Below, piece by piece: positions 12,183 to 24,961 of a stretch of DNA of 64,000 bases. A program made the position numbers and the translations under genes. Every line of letters starts with the position of its first letter. The stretch's first letter is position 1. The stretch comes from Moniliophthora roreri (Eukaryota; Basidiomycota; Agaricomycetes; Agaricales; Marasmiaceae). The notes under the pieces were generated by a model. It was not told where the DNA came from. It saw nothing but the letters and a program-made list of their open reading frames with translations, and made no database searches. The stretch is from assembly GCA_001466705.2 (NCBI GenBank), contig LATX02000057.1:558001-622000 (forward strand). The letters run 5' to 3'.

Positions 12183-12796
12183 GGAATGCGGAGGATAAGG
12201 AGAGCCACGGTGATACGTATATAAATCTAATCAGATATGGTGCGATTCCGTCCGGAGTCGGCTTCCTGATTCGGCCGATATACACAGCCCCGAATCCCGA
12301 TGCTCCACCGGAGACGCTAAGTTGTTGCCTGTGCATTGTGCATTGCCGCAACTCTTCAAGCAGTCAGCCTCAAGCCTCAGTTCTGGTAGGAATGAAGTGG
12401 AAAGATCAATTCTACGTGTCATCTAAAGGTGCTAACAGTACAATTCTACTGTAAGAAGCGGATGCAGTTGAATACCTCATTTGGAGAAGCCAACAGAAAA
12501 ATAAACATTGGGGAGGTAAAATTCCTATTCCATATGAAGTATTCAACTGTACCAAAAAAAAAAAACAGTCTAATGTATGATGTATGCAGTGAGGTACCAA
12601 GTCATATGAAGGCGATGTGGAAAAAAGATGCGATACATGAAGCAAAAAGTCTTCATAGTCCATATGCAGTGAAAGGAATAAAGTAGGCAAAGCAAGGGAG
12701 TTACTAGTCCGAAAAGGCACCAAAGCACTTCTCACGCCCAAGAAACCAAGCAAGATTGACACCCAATTCCCCGCCCAAGTCCCCGTACTCCTCGAG
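12183..12796. other. intergenic, no gene recognised
   Basis: About 610 bp between the start of the AIF-like gene and the stop of the Prm10-like gene, both on the minus strand. It should contain the AIF-like promoter and the Prm10-like 3' end. A run of A lies near 12553. Open frames here are short and resemble no protein I know. Confidence 0.5.
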
Positions 12797-15700
12797 TTAA
12801 AGACTGAAGATACCTCCTGCCCTCTTCCGACTCTGAATTGGATATGCGAGGAATAAAGAGATGCCCAACCCAACCGTTAAACCAATAGCCACAGAGATGA
12901 GCTGCAAAGCCGTCTGAAATCCAGAAAGATAGGATTCTGAAGATCCCGAACTCTGCTGGGAAACGAACACTAGAAGCCCATTGTTGCCGAGACCGGATGG
13001 AACTTGGAATAGAATACCGGTGATCTACGTGTGTGAAGGTTAAACTTTGGGTGAGAATGGTATACTCGCAAGCTTGACATACCATGATAACAAAAGCATT
13101 TCCTCTGAAGAAGCGGCCATACATATTTGCCACGAAACCGACAGCGAATGCGCCAACCGCCGCACTGATGTCATTCTGGCCCACAAAGACCGTACTAACA
13201 AAATGATTCGTGACCCAGCCCACACATGCAATGGCAATGGTGACGAGCTACCGCCAAGAATCTCGTCAGCATGGAAAGGGAGAGCTGTTTTTAATACTCA
13301 CCATTTCCTTCCTAAGTAGCCTCTGTTGATTGCGCATCGTGAGGAAGAGTGAGAACATTGGGACGGTCAAGAAGGCCCAGTACGGTCCAGCGTCACTCCT
13401 CCACCACACAGAGCTCGTGTGACTGTTCGCACACGTCGTGTCATCGAGACCAAGTACACGCTGACCCGTGAGTTTTTTGAAAACTTCCGCCCCAACTGCT
13501 AAACCAAAGCTTTCCGGCCATTCTTCAGCACCCACAGTCAGGAATAAGGTTATCCACGGAAACCCACCCGAGGAAGAGACAGTATACAACAGCGTAGCAC
13601 ATTCTCACGGAACCTGAGACGATGTTTCGCGATAGCACCTCGAGTGCACCAGATAAGACGATGAAGCCCTACGTATTGATGAGCATTCGGAAACAATGCC
13701 AAGGTGAATCAAGATTACTCACCGGTAGAATCAGGACGACAGAGGCTGAAGCCACTGCAGAGTAACATATCTTTCCAGTTGCTGCCAGTGCGCCAGATAA
13801 AAAGCTGAACAAGGTAGCGACAGTGATTCTGGGATTCTTTGAGAAACAAGGAAGAGAAAAGAGCCACTCATACTCACTCGAACACGTTACTGTACAGCTC
13901 ATTCCTAACACTAAGCATTTGTATGGCGACCAATAGACCGCCTAAAGGGAACACGACGACTGAGTCGATGAAGCTTCCTGCGAATGAGACACTGCAGATC
14001 GCTGCTGAGCAAAAGCCGCCTATGAGAATCGATTGCCACCAGTTGTAAATTTGGGGCTTGCGCATGAGTTCGTCAAGCTCTTGAGAGGCGGATGAGACTG
14101 AAGTCTCGTCGTGGATGACCTATGTTTTGATGTATTAATATGCAAATCAGGAATACGAAACTATTGCAACAAACCTTCCAATAGACCTTGTATGCATCCG
14201 ACAGCTTTCCTAAATCCAATGACGAACTCTGCCTCAAGAATTTGACCTGACTTGTTCCGGTATGCGAGTCATCGAAACTAATGAGCATCACGTCGGGCAA
14301 GTACATGCAAGAAATCTCAACTTCCAATACGCGAGCTGTCGCCTTGATTTGCGATTGTAAGCGATGAGCGGGTGCACCAAACATCATCATCACACGGGCC
14401 AGCTTGAGGATGAACTCTTGCCGCTGAATGATTTGGGCGACGTGGCGAGTGATCTGAGACGAGAATCAGTATGAAAATTTGGGATAAAAAAGGAAACGAA
14501 CATAAATCTCTGCCTTCTTCCTTCTTTTCTTTTCCTTTCTCTCTCTTTCTCTCCTCTCTTTCTCCGCAAGCCATGCATCACCTATCCACTCCCCCCTCTC
14601 TCCCTCACTTCCTGACGTAGGAGTGGGTGTCGGAGTCGACCTGCCGCTCTTCGGAGTCCTCCATCCACCATGGCTTCCGCTGTGCAAGCTCAATGCACTG
14701 CTACCATACGGAAGATCCTTGAGTACAGCGGTCCATTTGGGTCGTTTACCGGCGAATGAGCCAGTGTATGGACCCGTATCGGAGGATGAGTCCTTTGTGA
14801 TCTGAGCTGGCGAAATATAAGCCGATACAGGTGTCTGCACGAGATGAGTATCGCTCCTGGGTAATGAAGGTTCTTCGATTATATCCATAGAAGCATCTAA
14901 CTCCATCAGTGATGCTGGACGAGGACGAGCGCGAGGTGCTGTAGTAGCAGCCATGCCACTATCGAACGATTTCGAAGGGGTATGCTGTGCATCTGGAGCC
15001 TTTGCATTGTTCTTCTTTGTGGGCAACCGATCTTCGTACGAGTACCTGCTCAGATGGTAGCCAGGTCTCTTTACACTAGGGACCAGCGTTGAATTGGTCG
15101 GGGCTGCCACTCCTGAGATATTTCCCGTGCTGGCTATGAGAGATCCAAACACACCACCTGCATTCCGTGCTTGGGCAGGTCGACTACCTGTACCAAAACC
15201 TAACGGAAGGTGAAAGGATGAGTACGACGATTTTTCCTTCAACAGTGGCCCAGATCTCGATGTAGGTGGAGAAGGTGGGGTCGACGACTGTGCACTATCA
15301 GTTTCAGGGGAGTCGGAGATATGCCCAGGCTTCCTCGCTGCCTTCATGGCATTCTCATAGGCTTTTTGGAACTCTTCCTTGAAAGCATCCTTTTCCTCAT
15401 CAGGTGTTTCGTTCGAGTGAGAACGGGACCGCATTCCACCACTTCGTCCCCATCCTCGCCCACGTGAATGATCAATCCAAGGTCTGCCTGGAGGTTCCTC
15501 GAAGAGGGAGCCAGGCGTAGACGTGCCAGATGAAAGCCCATCTGCCTGTTGATTGTTGTACAGGGCTAATAATGCTGAGAGAACACCACCCCGAGGTGGC
15601 ACCACACCCACGCCATGAGTTGTACTGACGGAAGCGGTATCAGCATCGCGTTCCAAATCGTCGCCAGAAAGAGGAGCATCCACACCGCCAGTGAGCCTGT

Positions 15701-16488
15701 CAATCTCACTGTTACCGTAGTCTCTGCTCCTGATGCCACCACTGGGCTTGCTGGAGTTGGTGGACTTGGCCTTCTTCGATCTTCCAAAACCAAAGAAGTA
15801 GGAACCACCCGAATCTTCAGGCTTTTCTACAGGCTTCTTGGATTTGCGTCTCGTGTGGGCGCGAACAAGAGCTGCTGCCTCACGATTGGCATAGGTGTCG
15901 ATATCTGTGCCAGGAAGGCCCGCGTTTTCATGAGGATCGATGAACTGGCCTGGTACTTCACGCGTGGGGGAAGGCACAGTGGTTGGTGGAGACGAAATGG
16001 TAGGAGATGAGGTAGTCGTTGCAGCGGAAGTCGCATTAGGTTCCTTTGAAGATTCTCGAGTCAAGCCCTGAGTCTCGAGAGGAGGAAGGTTTGGTTGATT
16101 GGGGCGTGGTGGGAAGTAGTGTACGCGGCCAGGACGTTCCTTGGTCAACTCTTCTTCGAGAGCTGAATCCGGTTGCTGCGAACGTCCGGATTTGTGTCTC
16201 TCGAGTGCAGAGGTAAGTTTGTTGAAAGGATTAAGCTAAAGATGCAAAGATAGATGATTAGTGCTGCGGCCAAGCTGTAGATACGCGACTTACATCTAAA
16301 CCCTCCTCATCCAAAGCATGAGTGGGTTGATCCCTCTGAGAATTGAGATGATCATCGAGCCATTGAACGACCTTTCTGGGGGATTTGATGCCACTTGGTG
16401 TTGCTCTGGACCCAGTCTGGGCAGTGGTCTTGCTCGCCATGATGCTAGTTAGCACGTTACTGTTTGGCTCCGAAGTTGAGCGTTCCAT
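12797..16488 (-). CDS. Prm10-like membrane protein with threonine/serine exporter (ThrE) domains
   Basis: Nine exons (16294-16488, 14502-16235, 14175-14453, 13878-14119, 13723-13828, 13568-13668, 13302-13509, 13083-13247, 12797-13024) give 1,085 residues. The first 650 or so are low-complexity, rich in Ser, Pro, Gly and Arg, ending in a highly charged Arg/Lys/Glu helix before the second intron. The C-terminal half is a DUF1212/ThrE-type domain: a soluble part with VMMMFGAPAHRLQSQI and SFDDSHTGTS, then about nine to ten hydrophobic segments including WWQSILIGGFCSAAICSVSF and GFVANMYGRFFRGNAFVIM. Yeast Prm10 has the same order. Bacterial ThrE exports threonine and serine; the fungal substrate is not established. 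The start at 16488 has a strong context (CCACCATGG); an in-frame ATG at 16440 is the alternative. Confidence 0.88.
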
Positions 16489-17623
16489 GGTGGATCGCGG
16501 GAGAATAGGGGTCGGAAAAGAGGTGGTTTGTGAAGTAACTCTGTTAGAAGTGAAACTGATGGAGCAGGTTTGTTTATCGACGGCAAGAAGTAGGAAGAAG
16601 TTTTCGTAACGAGTCGATCGTCAAGTCGTAACCCTGCGCAAACAGAATGCACTGGGCAGTTGAAAATTTAAAGAGGGTACAGTTGAGAATCCATGTATGA
16701 TGGACGGAAGAGAGCAAGGTTAGAATGAGTGGAATTGGTAATAGAATGAGGCGGAAACAGAGCCCTCGCTCGCATGTGGCGGGCCCTAATCATTATCCGG
16801 AAATACGCCCGAACTTGTTTCCGAGGGTGGAAAAAAATTTTATCGCTCCGCAAGCCACGTGGGAAACCTGCCCCCTTGACGTATACTGACCTCGGATGGC
16901 TGCTTGCGCTGCCAGTGTATGCAGGCTGCGCTTCCCCTCGCGCCTCCAAAGTGCTCCAATTACCTGCACACTGTCCTTCCAGAAGTCTGTCCTGGACGTT
17001 CCAGGGTGACGCTGAAACGCCACTAATTATTCCATGAAACTGCGATCAACATTATCATTGCTCACCATCCAGCCTTATCAACCCTTCCAAGGTACTCCAC
17101 CTGCAAGACAGTGCCTTTCGGACTCGGTTCATTTAGACATTCGCTCTCGGTCCTGATTGTCGTCATTCTTCATCATAACCGGCGTGTAGTCACACAACAC
17201 CTTCGATATCCTTAGAAACCCGTCGAAAATAGCGTCATAGACAGGCATCTATAGTCCTTTTGACTGGCGGCGAAATCCTCAAGACGCTGTCAGAGGTCTT
17301 AGCGATTGATATGGCTTCGCCACCGACCCCGAACTACCCAAACCGTAACGTGTCCGAGGGAACGCTGAGATAGGGTATACAGGAAGACTCGTATTGCCAG
17401 GTGCGTGGAAAGTGGATCCGAGCGAGGCCAGTCTCCAGGTGACCTGACAGGAAAAAAGTACATATTAAGAATCATGCACATGTACCGGCTATTTTGAAAC
17501 TGGAATGATGGAAAATAAGCGTCGGCCCTCGCTCGGTTCCCACATCGAAGAAGCACGCAAGAACGGCATATACAAATAAACATAGTCATACAGGAATGTC
17601 TCTTGCTACAGCAACCTATAATA
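16489..17623. other. intergenic, no gene recognised
   Basis: A 1.1-kb gap upstream of the Prm10-like gene and downstream of COG2, both minus strand. It must hold the Prm10-like promoter and 5' leader plus the COG2 terminator. Short open frames on both strands have no protein-like composition and no splice partners that I could find. No TATA box stands out. Confidence 0.45.
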
Positions 17624-20600
17624 TTAGGATTCAGAGACCCCAAGAGGCTCGGCTATCACAAGCTCACTCAGAGCTTTGAAAGACTGGCTCTCTTCCAATT
17701 TAGCTCCCAAAGACCGTGCATCCTTTTCAAACGCCTCCACATCCAGAGTGATCTGTACTCTGATCCGTTCCTCATCTCGACTCTGCTGATTCTCATCTTC
17801 CCTCGACCCGAACAAAGAGAATGTCTTTTTCTGACCCTTCTTGAAGCGTGAAAGAGACTCTTCAGCCTTTTTGATCGCAGTGATGTAATAGGCATATCTT
17901 GAAATTGAAAACTTATTGTCAGCCAGAAGCATAGTGACAGTGGCGCACGACCACGAACCTTTGTGATATACCTTCCAAAACGTCAGTCGAATACAGTGCT
18001 AAAAACTCTTCTTTCAGTGGAGCACCGAACCCGTCTCCTGAAGTGATCCCAAAGAACACCTTGACGGGGCGCAGGATCAAAGTCACAAACGGACTAGGTT
18101 CTGACGGTGGCCGCTTATTGGACATTGCTCTCAATTGCGACGGAATGGAACGAACGGGAAGCAACGCTTCGCAGCCCCGTTTGATCAGGATGGACACGAT
18201 GCTCTTCGATAACGGTGTCACTAATGACGACAATGGGCGTAGTAAACTTTGCAATGCATCTGGATGAATGAATGAGCATTGATTAACGGCTCGAACGCGT
18301 AAAACGTGTGGTGAATGGTGCCCGAACCTTCAGCTCTGTGGCCTTCTTCTTCTTGTTGCTCTACTTCTTCACTAGGGAGCATCATCGAAATTTCTTCGTT
18401 CCATAAAGCCATAGCACTTGACTCAAGCATTCGGATATCTGCAATGATTGCAGCATATTTGCGTAACGTCGCATCATCCTGTGCGATTGTGTCGCCCGAC
18501 GATGGCTCAGCTGAAGATACAGGCGTCCCTGAACGAGAACCTGCCAGAGTTTTGTCGTTTGCAGCGCTAGAAGCGCGCGACGTGCTATCACTGAGAACTG
18601 TGGTTTGCAACCATGTCTTGTATCTGCTCAGTAGCTTGGCTGGAACATCAGATGAGTATTGCAGCACGAAAAGCAATAGCTACCTGAAGAGTAAGCTTCC
18701 ATAGTCGATGGCTCAACTCCGGTATGAAGACTTCTGCGCTCCAACAGGCGGTCATTGCTATCCAGAGATCTGAAGCTTGAACAGTTTTGAAAGGACTGGA
18801 AGCTGCTGAAACGCTTTAAATGAATCGCTGATTGCTTAGAAGAGAGAACTAACCCGATTTATCGTTGTATTCGATTTGCCCAGAAATAAACGACTCCTCT
18901 ACCTTCCCAACAATTTCCTTCCAACGCAACTGAAAGTATACCGGAAGCTGCCATCTCTTCTCGAATGCGGTGTAGATGGGATGTCTACGCATGTTCTCAA
19001 TAGAATGTAATGAAGGCGCCAGAAATTCTATAGAGCGAATGAAGGCTTGAGTGATCTTATAGTGCTGTAGAACTCGTCAACATAATAATCCCACATTAGA
19101 AAGTATACACACCTGTTTGAATTCATTGGGTCTTCCAGCCGCAAAGACGACGCTTCCTAACTCATCCATGATCGATCGTCCGAGTTCCTCCCATATCACA
19201 TTAGCTAAGATGTCGAATCCGCGTGAGCCATCCTTACTGATAGGCTCTATAGGAACAGCAGGTTGAGGAGTAGAAGATCCACCTGTCCTTTTTGAGGTCA
19301 GGGATTTGATTGATACTTTCTCCGCCATGTCCATGATTCGACTTAGATCTCGCTCCGCAAAACGTAGAATTTGTGCATACAAAGAGGCTAAAGGATCGTC
19401 GCTTTCTTCGAGTATATGAGCATATGGTGAGATCCCTTTTGACGGAAAGTGTGAAGGGTTGAAGAGTGTGGCTTTGGAGGTATACGGAGTGTAGGGCGTT
19501 CTCGGAGGCAACCCAGATATGGATGAGAGAAAACCTGGAGTTTTTGTTGCCTGCATAGGTGTATGTGGCAAAAGTGGTGAATGAGGAGCAGTCAGAGAAC
19601 CACTAAAGATTGTCTGTGATTCCCTCAGTAAATTGCGTTCACTAGGATAATGTAATGGCAGCTACCTTTTTAATGAATGGGCGAAGGACATCTCGTCTCA
19701 AGACATCCTCAGCATCTCTCCATAAACCTAGCATGTCGTAAGTTTTGAGACACTCCGTCAAATCTGCCAAAAGTTTGGCTTTTTCGACTTCCGTAACCTT
19801 GCCCTCGCCTCTTCCGTCCGTTAATGCCACCAACGTTGCACCGAATAGGTGATCGAGGTCGGAAGATATTGTAGATTGAATACGATCAATTCTCTGTTGA
19901 TCTCGTGTTAGCCCCAGACATGCCTGCACAACAAATACAGCTCACAAACCCATTGAATTTCATCGACAAAAACACACTTCTCAGTGCGTGCCTTCGTGGC
20001 ATGATACAATAATTGAGTATACTCTGAAGCAACACGACTCAGATGTTTGGCTCGATTTTCTCGGCTATGAAGACAGGATGAGCGACACATTATGTATTCA
20101 AAAGCTTGTATCACCTCTCGTCCGTTGGACCGTTCACCGTGCCGAGACCAGCATTCATTTGCATCCCTTCCATTTCAGTGGCATCGCTGTCGTCTGATGG
20201 CGATGATATGAGGAGAAGTGTTTCGAGGCGTGTGACGGACTCCGAGATTTTGAGCAAGAGGTGAATCAGAGCCTAGAAAACAGTGGTAAGTAGTACTCAG
20301 AAACGCAAGGTGCGAAACGGACCTTTTCCTCCCTCAAAGCCGCCCTCTTCTTCAGTTTCTCCTGTATTGCATCTTGGATTGCACATAAGTTAGACTTGGA
20401 AATCTTTCAAACTGTGTTGTAAGTTTGAACAGTCATCATGGCTGCACCGTGACACACCTGAATCTCCTGCTTCAAGCTCGCAAGGGGCGATTTGAGGCTG
20501 GTTAGTCTGGCACCTTCTCCTTTCAGGTCTGTGCTCAGACTGATGAAAGCCTCGTAGTCATCGTTGATGAGCTGCACCAATTCCTCCTTCAAATTCGACA

Positions 20601-20853
20601 AGTAGTCGCGAAGTTCTACTCGCAAATCCTGCAGAGATGTATGAGAGCGCGATAGCAAAAACTCCTCCACGTCAAAGGCCTCCGCGGTCAGGTATGGATT
20701 ATCATGGGAGAGTGAAACGTAGACAGGCAAGTTGTGGGTTGAGTCGTCCCCATTGTTCGAATTCGAAGATTCGCGAGAAACAAGTTCTTCTGCAAGCCGT
20801 TCTAATTGAAATGGGTCTGATGACGTGGGCTTTGGGCTGAGAATTATGGACAT
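17624..20853 (-). CDS. COG2: conserved oligomeric Golgi complex subunit 2
   Basis: Subunit of lobe A of the COG tether, which returns glycosylation enzymes within the Golgi. The first exon (20458-20853) encodes the hallmark N-terminus with AEAFDVEEFLLSRSHTSLQD and the near-invariant LINDDYEAFISLSTDLKGEG. A second exon is 20323-20403. Further exons run through RENRAKHLSRVASEY, LRRDVLRPFIKK, IWEELGRSIMDELGSVVFAA, RWQLPVYFQLRWKEI and the final DUF3510-like part (YYITAIKKAEESLSRFKKGQ) to the stop at 17624. About ten short introns interrupt it, and I estimate roughly 870-900 residues. The second exon uses an acceptor 14 nt beyond a CAG that would break the frame. Its 5' end faces the first paraoxonase-like gene across 129 bp. 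Confidence 0.93.
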
Positions 20854-20982
20854 GAGCTTAGACCGTCGAGGTCGATGCTGACGCGAAAAATTAATCTTTA
20901 CTTTCTCAGATTCGCGTCTGAGTATTATCATAGCCGACGGCTTTCACGCGAACCTAAGCTTGGAACCATTCGAACATCGACA
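20854..20982. promoter_or_regulatory. shared divergent promoter, COG2 / paraoxonase-like copy 1
   Basis: A 129-bp gap between two start codons on opposite strands, so both core promoters and both 5' leaders fit in or overlap this stretch. No TATA box is obvious. The second paraoxonase copy lacks this arrangement and has a separate promoter. Confidence 0.5.
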
Positions 20983-22467
20983 ATGGGTGCAGGAACCACC
21001 GTCCTCGTTCTTCTCATCTCCATTCTAGCAGGAATTTACCAGTTCTATGTGTCACCGATATTGGACCTTCTAGGAGTATTTCGCGAGTTACAGCCCTTGA
21101 ACAATTTCAAGAATTGTAGGAAAGTACCAGAGCTAAAGGCATGCGAAGGTGCGAGGCGAATTTACTTTGCATTTGAATACATATCTGATTGTAAATAGAA
21201 ATTGTTCTTCACCAGCCTTCTGGTCTTCTGTTCTTAGCTTGTTCCACGCCTGAGAGTCGCACGAAATGGTCACCAGCAGGCCAATTACTCGAGGACGACG
21301 GAAGTCCCAGCGAAGACTATATTGCTTTATTTGACCCAGTCTCCTCTCAAGTCACCCGACTTGAACTCGACGATTTCCCTGATAACCGGGGATTGTTTGT
21401 CCATGGCATGGATGTCGTTCCATCTGCATCAAATCCTAACGAACTCTTTATCTACGTGGTCAACCATCGTCCACCAAAAGACGGTTTGGACGCGAAAGTA
21501 GTTGGAGCAAACTCGGTGGTCGAAATTCTCAAAACAAATCTCTCTAGTCGGAAACTTAAACATGTAGTAACCGTGGAGGATCCAGCCATCATGACTCCTA
21601 ACGATGTTACTGGCTACCCCGATGGAAAAAGCTTCTACTTCACAAATGATCACGGAAGCAAAGTACAGTTCGTGAGTCTGCACTGTGGTTCTGTCCATGT
21701 ATCTTGACTCTTGAATATTGTGATCCTCGCAGGGTCGTGTACTCAGGGAACTTCTGAGTCCTGGATCTTCCGTTGGGTACTGTCATATCGACCACGGGTG
21801 TAAAATTGTAGCCAGCAAAATGCAAGCCAATAATGGGATTGTTCAGGCGCCCAATGGTACCATTTATATTGCAAGTACTACCGGCAAATCGGTCAAGGTA
21901 TTCGAACGACAAGAAGACAACTCAATCGTCCTCACCGATGTGATCTCTTGTGGTACGGTGTCTAGTTATTGAATTTACCGCGCCTTCATCAATCAATACC
22001 TAATGCCCACCAGAAACAGCTTTGGATAATTTATCTATCGATAGCGACGGAGTGGTCTGGGGAGTCGGTTCGTAGAAACTGAATAGTAGATACCTCACCC
22101 GCTCATCGTTTCCGTCAGGGTTCCCTAAATTACTGGCCACTGCCCAACACGCGAAGAATCCATCGATAACTTCCCCTTCATGCGCGTGGAAATTCGGAGT
22201 CAATACTGGGCCAAATGCGTTTTACGGAGAAAAGTTCAAGGTCGAAAAGGTGTGTTTGGTCAGTCTCTCCTTGGGATTACGCTCAGCCTGTCAGGCTTTT
22301 GAGGATGATGGAACCCTCATTCCGAGTGCCACAACAGTCGTGCACGATGCAGCTCGTGGGTTGGTGTTTATCCACGGTGTGTATATGTGCCTGCTCTCTC
22401 AGATTCCCCGTTCCAACGCCGTATCCTAGGTCTATCGGCGCCGTCATTGACCGTCTGCGAGGTTTAA
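20983..22467 (+). CDS. paraoxonase/arylesterase-like calcium lactonase, copy 1
   Basis: Seven exons (20983-21148, 21199-21671, 21733-21952, 22014-22067, 22119-22249, 22295-22376, 22430-22467) give 387 residues, close to the 355 of human PON1. The N-terminus holds one hydrophobic segment, VLVLLISILAGIYQFYVSPI, like the uncleaved signal anchor of PON proteins. The six-bladed propeller follows: HGMDVV and VVNHRPP align with the PON1 His115/His134 dyad, TNDHGSK with its Asp183 region, NNGIVQAPNG and DNLSIDSDG with the calcium ligands, and the terminal SLTVCEV with the PON C-terminal Cys. PON enzymes hydrolyse lactones and aryl esters with a catalytic Ca2+; the substrate here is unknown. It is the first of a tandem pair with the gene starting at 23413. 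Confidence 0.9.
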
Positions 22468-23412
22468 ATGATTAAGATAGTATACGCAATGCGCTCTGTA
22501 GTAAGTAGATTTGTTTAAGTGAAACACGGCCCCTGTGAAGCTGAACGTGAACTTTTAAAAAGATGGATGAGATTCAAATGTAACACCAATTGACTTTGTC
22601 TTGCGCACCTAGTATTACATAGAAGACGAATAATACCCTTGACAAGAAGCGAAATACGATACGGGGGCTAGTGATATTTCTGGCAACAATCCAGACACCA
22701 GACCAAGCATAATAAGAATGACCTCGGATTGACGGGAGTACAAGTTATGTACATGGGGCTGTTGTATACTTTGAATGTAGCTATTTCCTCACATTGTCCT
22801 TGTGTCCATTTGACCGTCTCCCGGACCTGATAAACCATGTTAGAATGGAAATCACAACGAACTGAAAGATCGACTGACTGAATAGTCACGGTCCCTAGCC
22901 ACTGCCGCTTCGCTAACCATTCATTCACGCCCTGTTCCCTCTAGCCAGTGCCTCGGTCGGTCGGAAGTGATGTGAATACCTGCGTAGTATAAAAAGGTTG
23001 TGTCAATCTTAGACACAGCGGAGAGCCTGCAGATCCAGATCCAGAGACACAGCGTTTGATCAGTCCCAAGGATCGAGATGTATAGCTGTCAAGCCCGTCT
23101 GCTTGCCATGGGATGGGGCGAAGTTCAATGTCGGATTATCCGACTCGGCGGATAAACAGAGAGCAACAGCGGAACGGTCACTCAACAACCTGTCCCGTCT
23201 CCCCCCTCCCTGAACATCATCAGTCTTTTGTTTGTATTGAAGACTGGACCCCACAAGCTGGATAATACACGGAAGACAATCAAAAGAGGTGTAGCTATGC
23301 TGATGCAGTGTCATTTCTCCAAGGCTCCGAGTGAATTTCGTCGTGAAAGCAGACATACGACTACCCGTGGTCGATGGTTTCACACGAATCTTGACCCCAC
23401 TCAACACCAGTA
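22468..23412. other. spacer between the paraoxonase-like copies
   Basis: A 945-bp spacer between two plus-strand paralogues. A minus-strand open frame of 86 codons (22668-22928) contains a possible GTCCGG donor but matches nothing I know, so I do not call it. Overlapping frames just before 23413 are also unsupported. The stretch includes one clear TATA-like sequence at 22987-22995. Confidence 0.45.
22987..22995 (+). promoter_or_regulatory. TATA-like box upstream of paraoxonase-like copy 2
   Basis: The sequence GTATAAAAA is a good match to a TATA box. It lies about 420 bp before the copy 2 start codon, so it would imply a long leader or a leader intron. It may serve another unseen transcript. 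Position is certain, function is inference. Confidence 0.3.
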
Positions 23413-24914
23413 ATGGGAGCAGGAGTCACTGTTCTCGTCCTTCTCGTCGCCATCCTGGCAGGAGTCTACCAACTCTACGTCTCCCCAATACTGAAGCTTC
23501 TCGACGTGTTTCGAGAAGTGCAACCTTTGAACAACTTTAAGAACTGTAAAACAGTACCAGAGCTGAAGGCCTGTGAAGGTGAGACGCGTAATTTCTCTGC
23601 AACGTCGTGGATTCAAACCCGACATGTTGCTTCATACAGAAATAGTTCTCCATCAACCTTCTGGTTTCCTCTTCTTAGCCTGCTCTACCCCTGAAAGACG
23701 TGTTAAATGGCTGCCGGCTGGACAAGCTTTCGAAGTAGACGGACTCATCCCAAGCGAAGAAGACTACGTCGCTGTATATGACCCGATCTCCTCTCAAGTC
23801 ACCCGACTCGAACTAGAGGGTTTCCCAGACAAGAGGGGATTGTTTGTTCATGGCATGGATGTGGTTCCTTCGGAGTCAAACCCGGACGAACTATTCGTAT
23901 ATCTGGTCAACCATCGTCCGCCATCGGACGGATCCGACGCGAAAATAGTTGGAGCGGACTCGGTCGTGGAGATATTCAAAATGGTCCTCTCTAACCGGAA
24001 ACTCACCCATGTAGCAACTGTGCAGGATCAGGTTATCATGACCCCAAATGATATCATTGGGTACCCTGATGGAAAGAGCTTCTATTTTACAAATTACTTC
24101 GGAACTAAAGTCAAGACGGTGAGTCAAGGCGTTCAGCTTTCAACTTGACTCGAATCTGACGCCTTAAAGGCTGTCGTCTTCAGGGAGCTTTTTGACCCTC
24201 GATCCTCTATCGGTTACTGTCATACAGATGTGGGCTGTAAAATTGTGGCGAGCAACCTGCTAGCTAGCAATGGTATCACGCAGGCGCCTAATGGTACAAT
24301 CTATGTTGCAAGCACTACCGGCAAAGCACTTAAGGTCTTTGAACGACAAGAAGACAATAGTATTGTGCTCACTGACGTGATCCCTTGTGGTACTTTGACT
24401 AGTTTTTATACGTGATGACATGACTGATGTTCAGGGTGATTTTCAGAAACGACTTTAGATAACCTATCCCTTGATAGCGACGGCGTAGTCTGGGGAGCTG
24501 GTGTGTGAAATTAATAATACTATTCAAGCCATTGATTATTCTTCTGCAGGCTTTCCGAAGGTGTTAGCAATGGCGCATCATATGGAGGATCCCTCGCTCA
24601 GCTCACCTTCAGTCGGTTGGAAATTTGGCATCAACACCGGCCCAAGTGCGTTTTATGGAGAAAAGTTCAAAGTCGAAAAGGTGTGTTGCTACTCTGTCTG
24701 ACATCTGTGGCATTCTTCGACGCCCCATCAGGCTTTTGAGGACAGCGGAACATTCATCTCCGGTGCTACAACGGTCGTGCACGATGCAGCGCACGGTCTA
24801 GTTTTCATTCATGGTATGGTCGTATGTCAAATACTCAGTTCATCAACTGATTCTCTCCCCTGCGCGGGGACCTCAGGCATCTCCTCGCCATGGTTGATGG
24901 TCTGCGAGGACTGA
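23413..24914 (+). CDS. paraoxonase/arylesterase-like calcium lactonase, copy 2
   Basis: Tandem paralogue of the gene at 20983 with the same seven-exon structure and intron phases; about 390 residues. It shares the N-terminal anchor (VLLVAILAGVYQLYVSPILK), FVHGMDVVPSESNPDELFVY, LVNHRPP, DNLSLDSDGVVWGAG and a closing MVCED. Between copies the propeller is very similar, but the loop TNDHGSK of copy 1 reads TNYFGTK here, changing residues that align with PON1 Asp183-His184, which support the catalytic dyad. The calcium-site motifs remain. It may therefore have changed activity or specificity. The stop lies only 47 bp from the stop of SSL1 on the other strand. The duplication looks local and fairly recent because intron positions are kept and the exons align without large gaps. 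Confidence 0.9.
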
Positions 24915-24961
24915 AAGACGCAACAAGCAAACTTGGTACTTATATACTAAGATCGTGTCAG

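Noticed and set aside
14520..14575. Pyrimidine-rich CTTCTTTT... tract that looks like a simple repeat
   Set aside because: On the minus strand it encodes the Arg/Lys/Glu-rich helix of the Prm10-like protein, so it is coding and not a separate repeat.
22668..22928. Minus-strand 86-codon open frame between the paraoxonase-like copies
   Set aside because: No family resemblance, no convincing start context, and no splice partners.
23060..23407. Minus-strand 115-codon open frame
   Set aside because: It covers the promoter and leader of paraoxonase-like copy 2 and has no recognisable motif.
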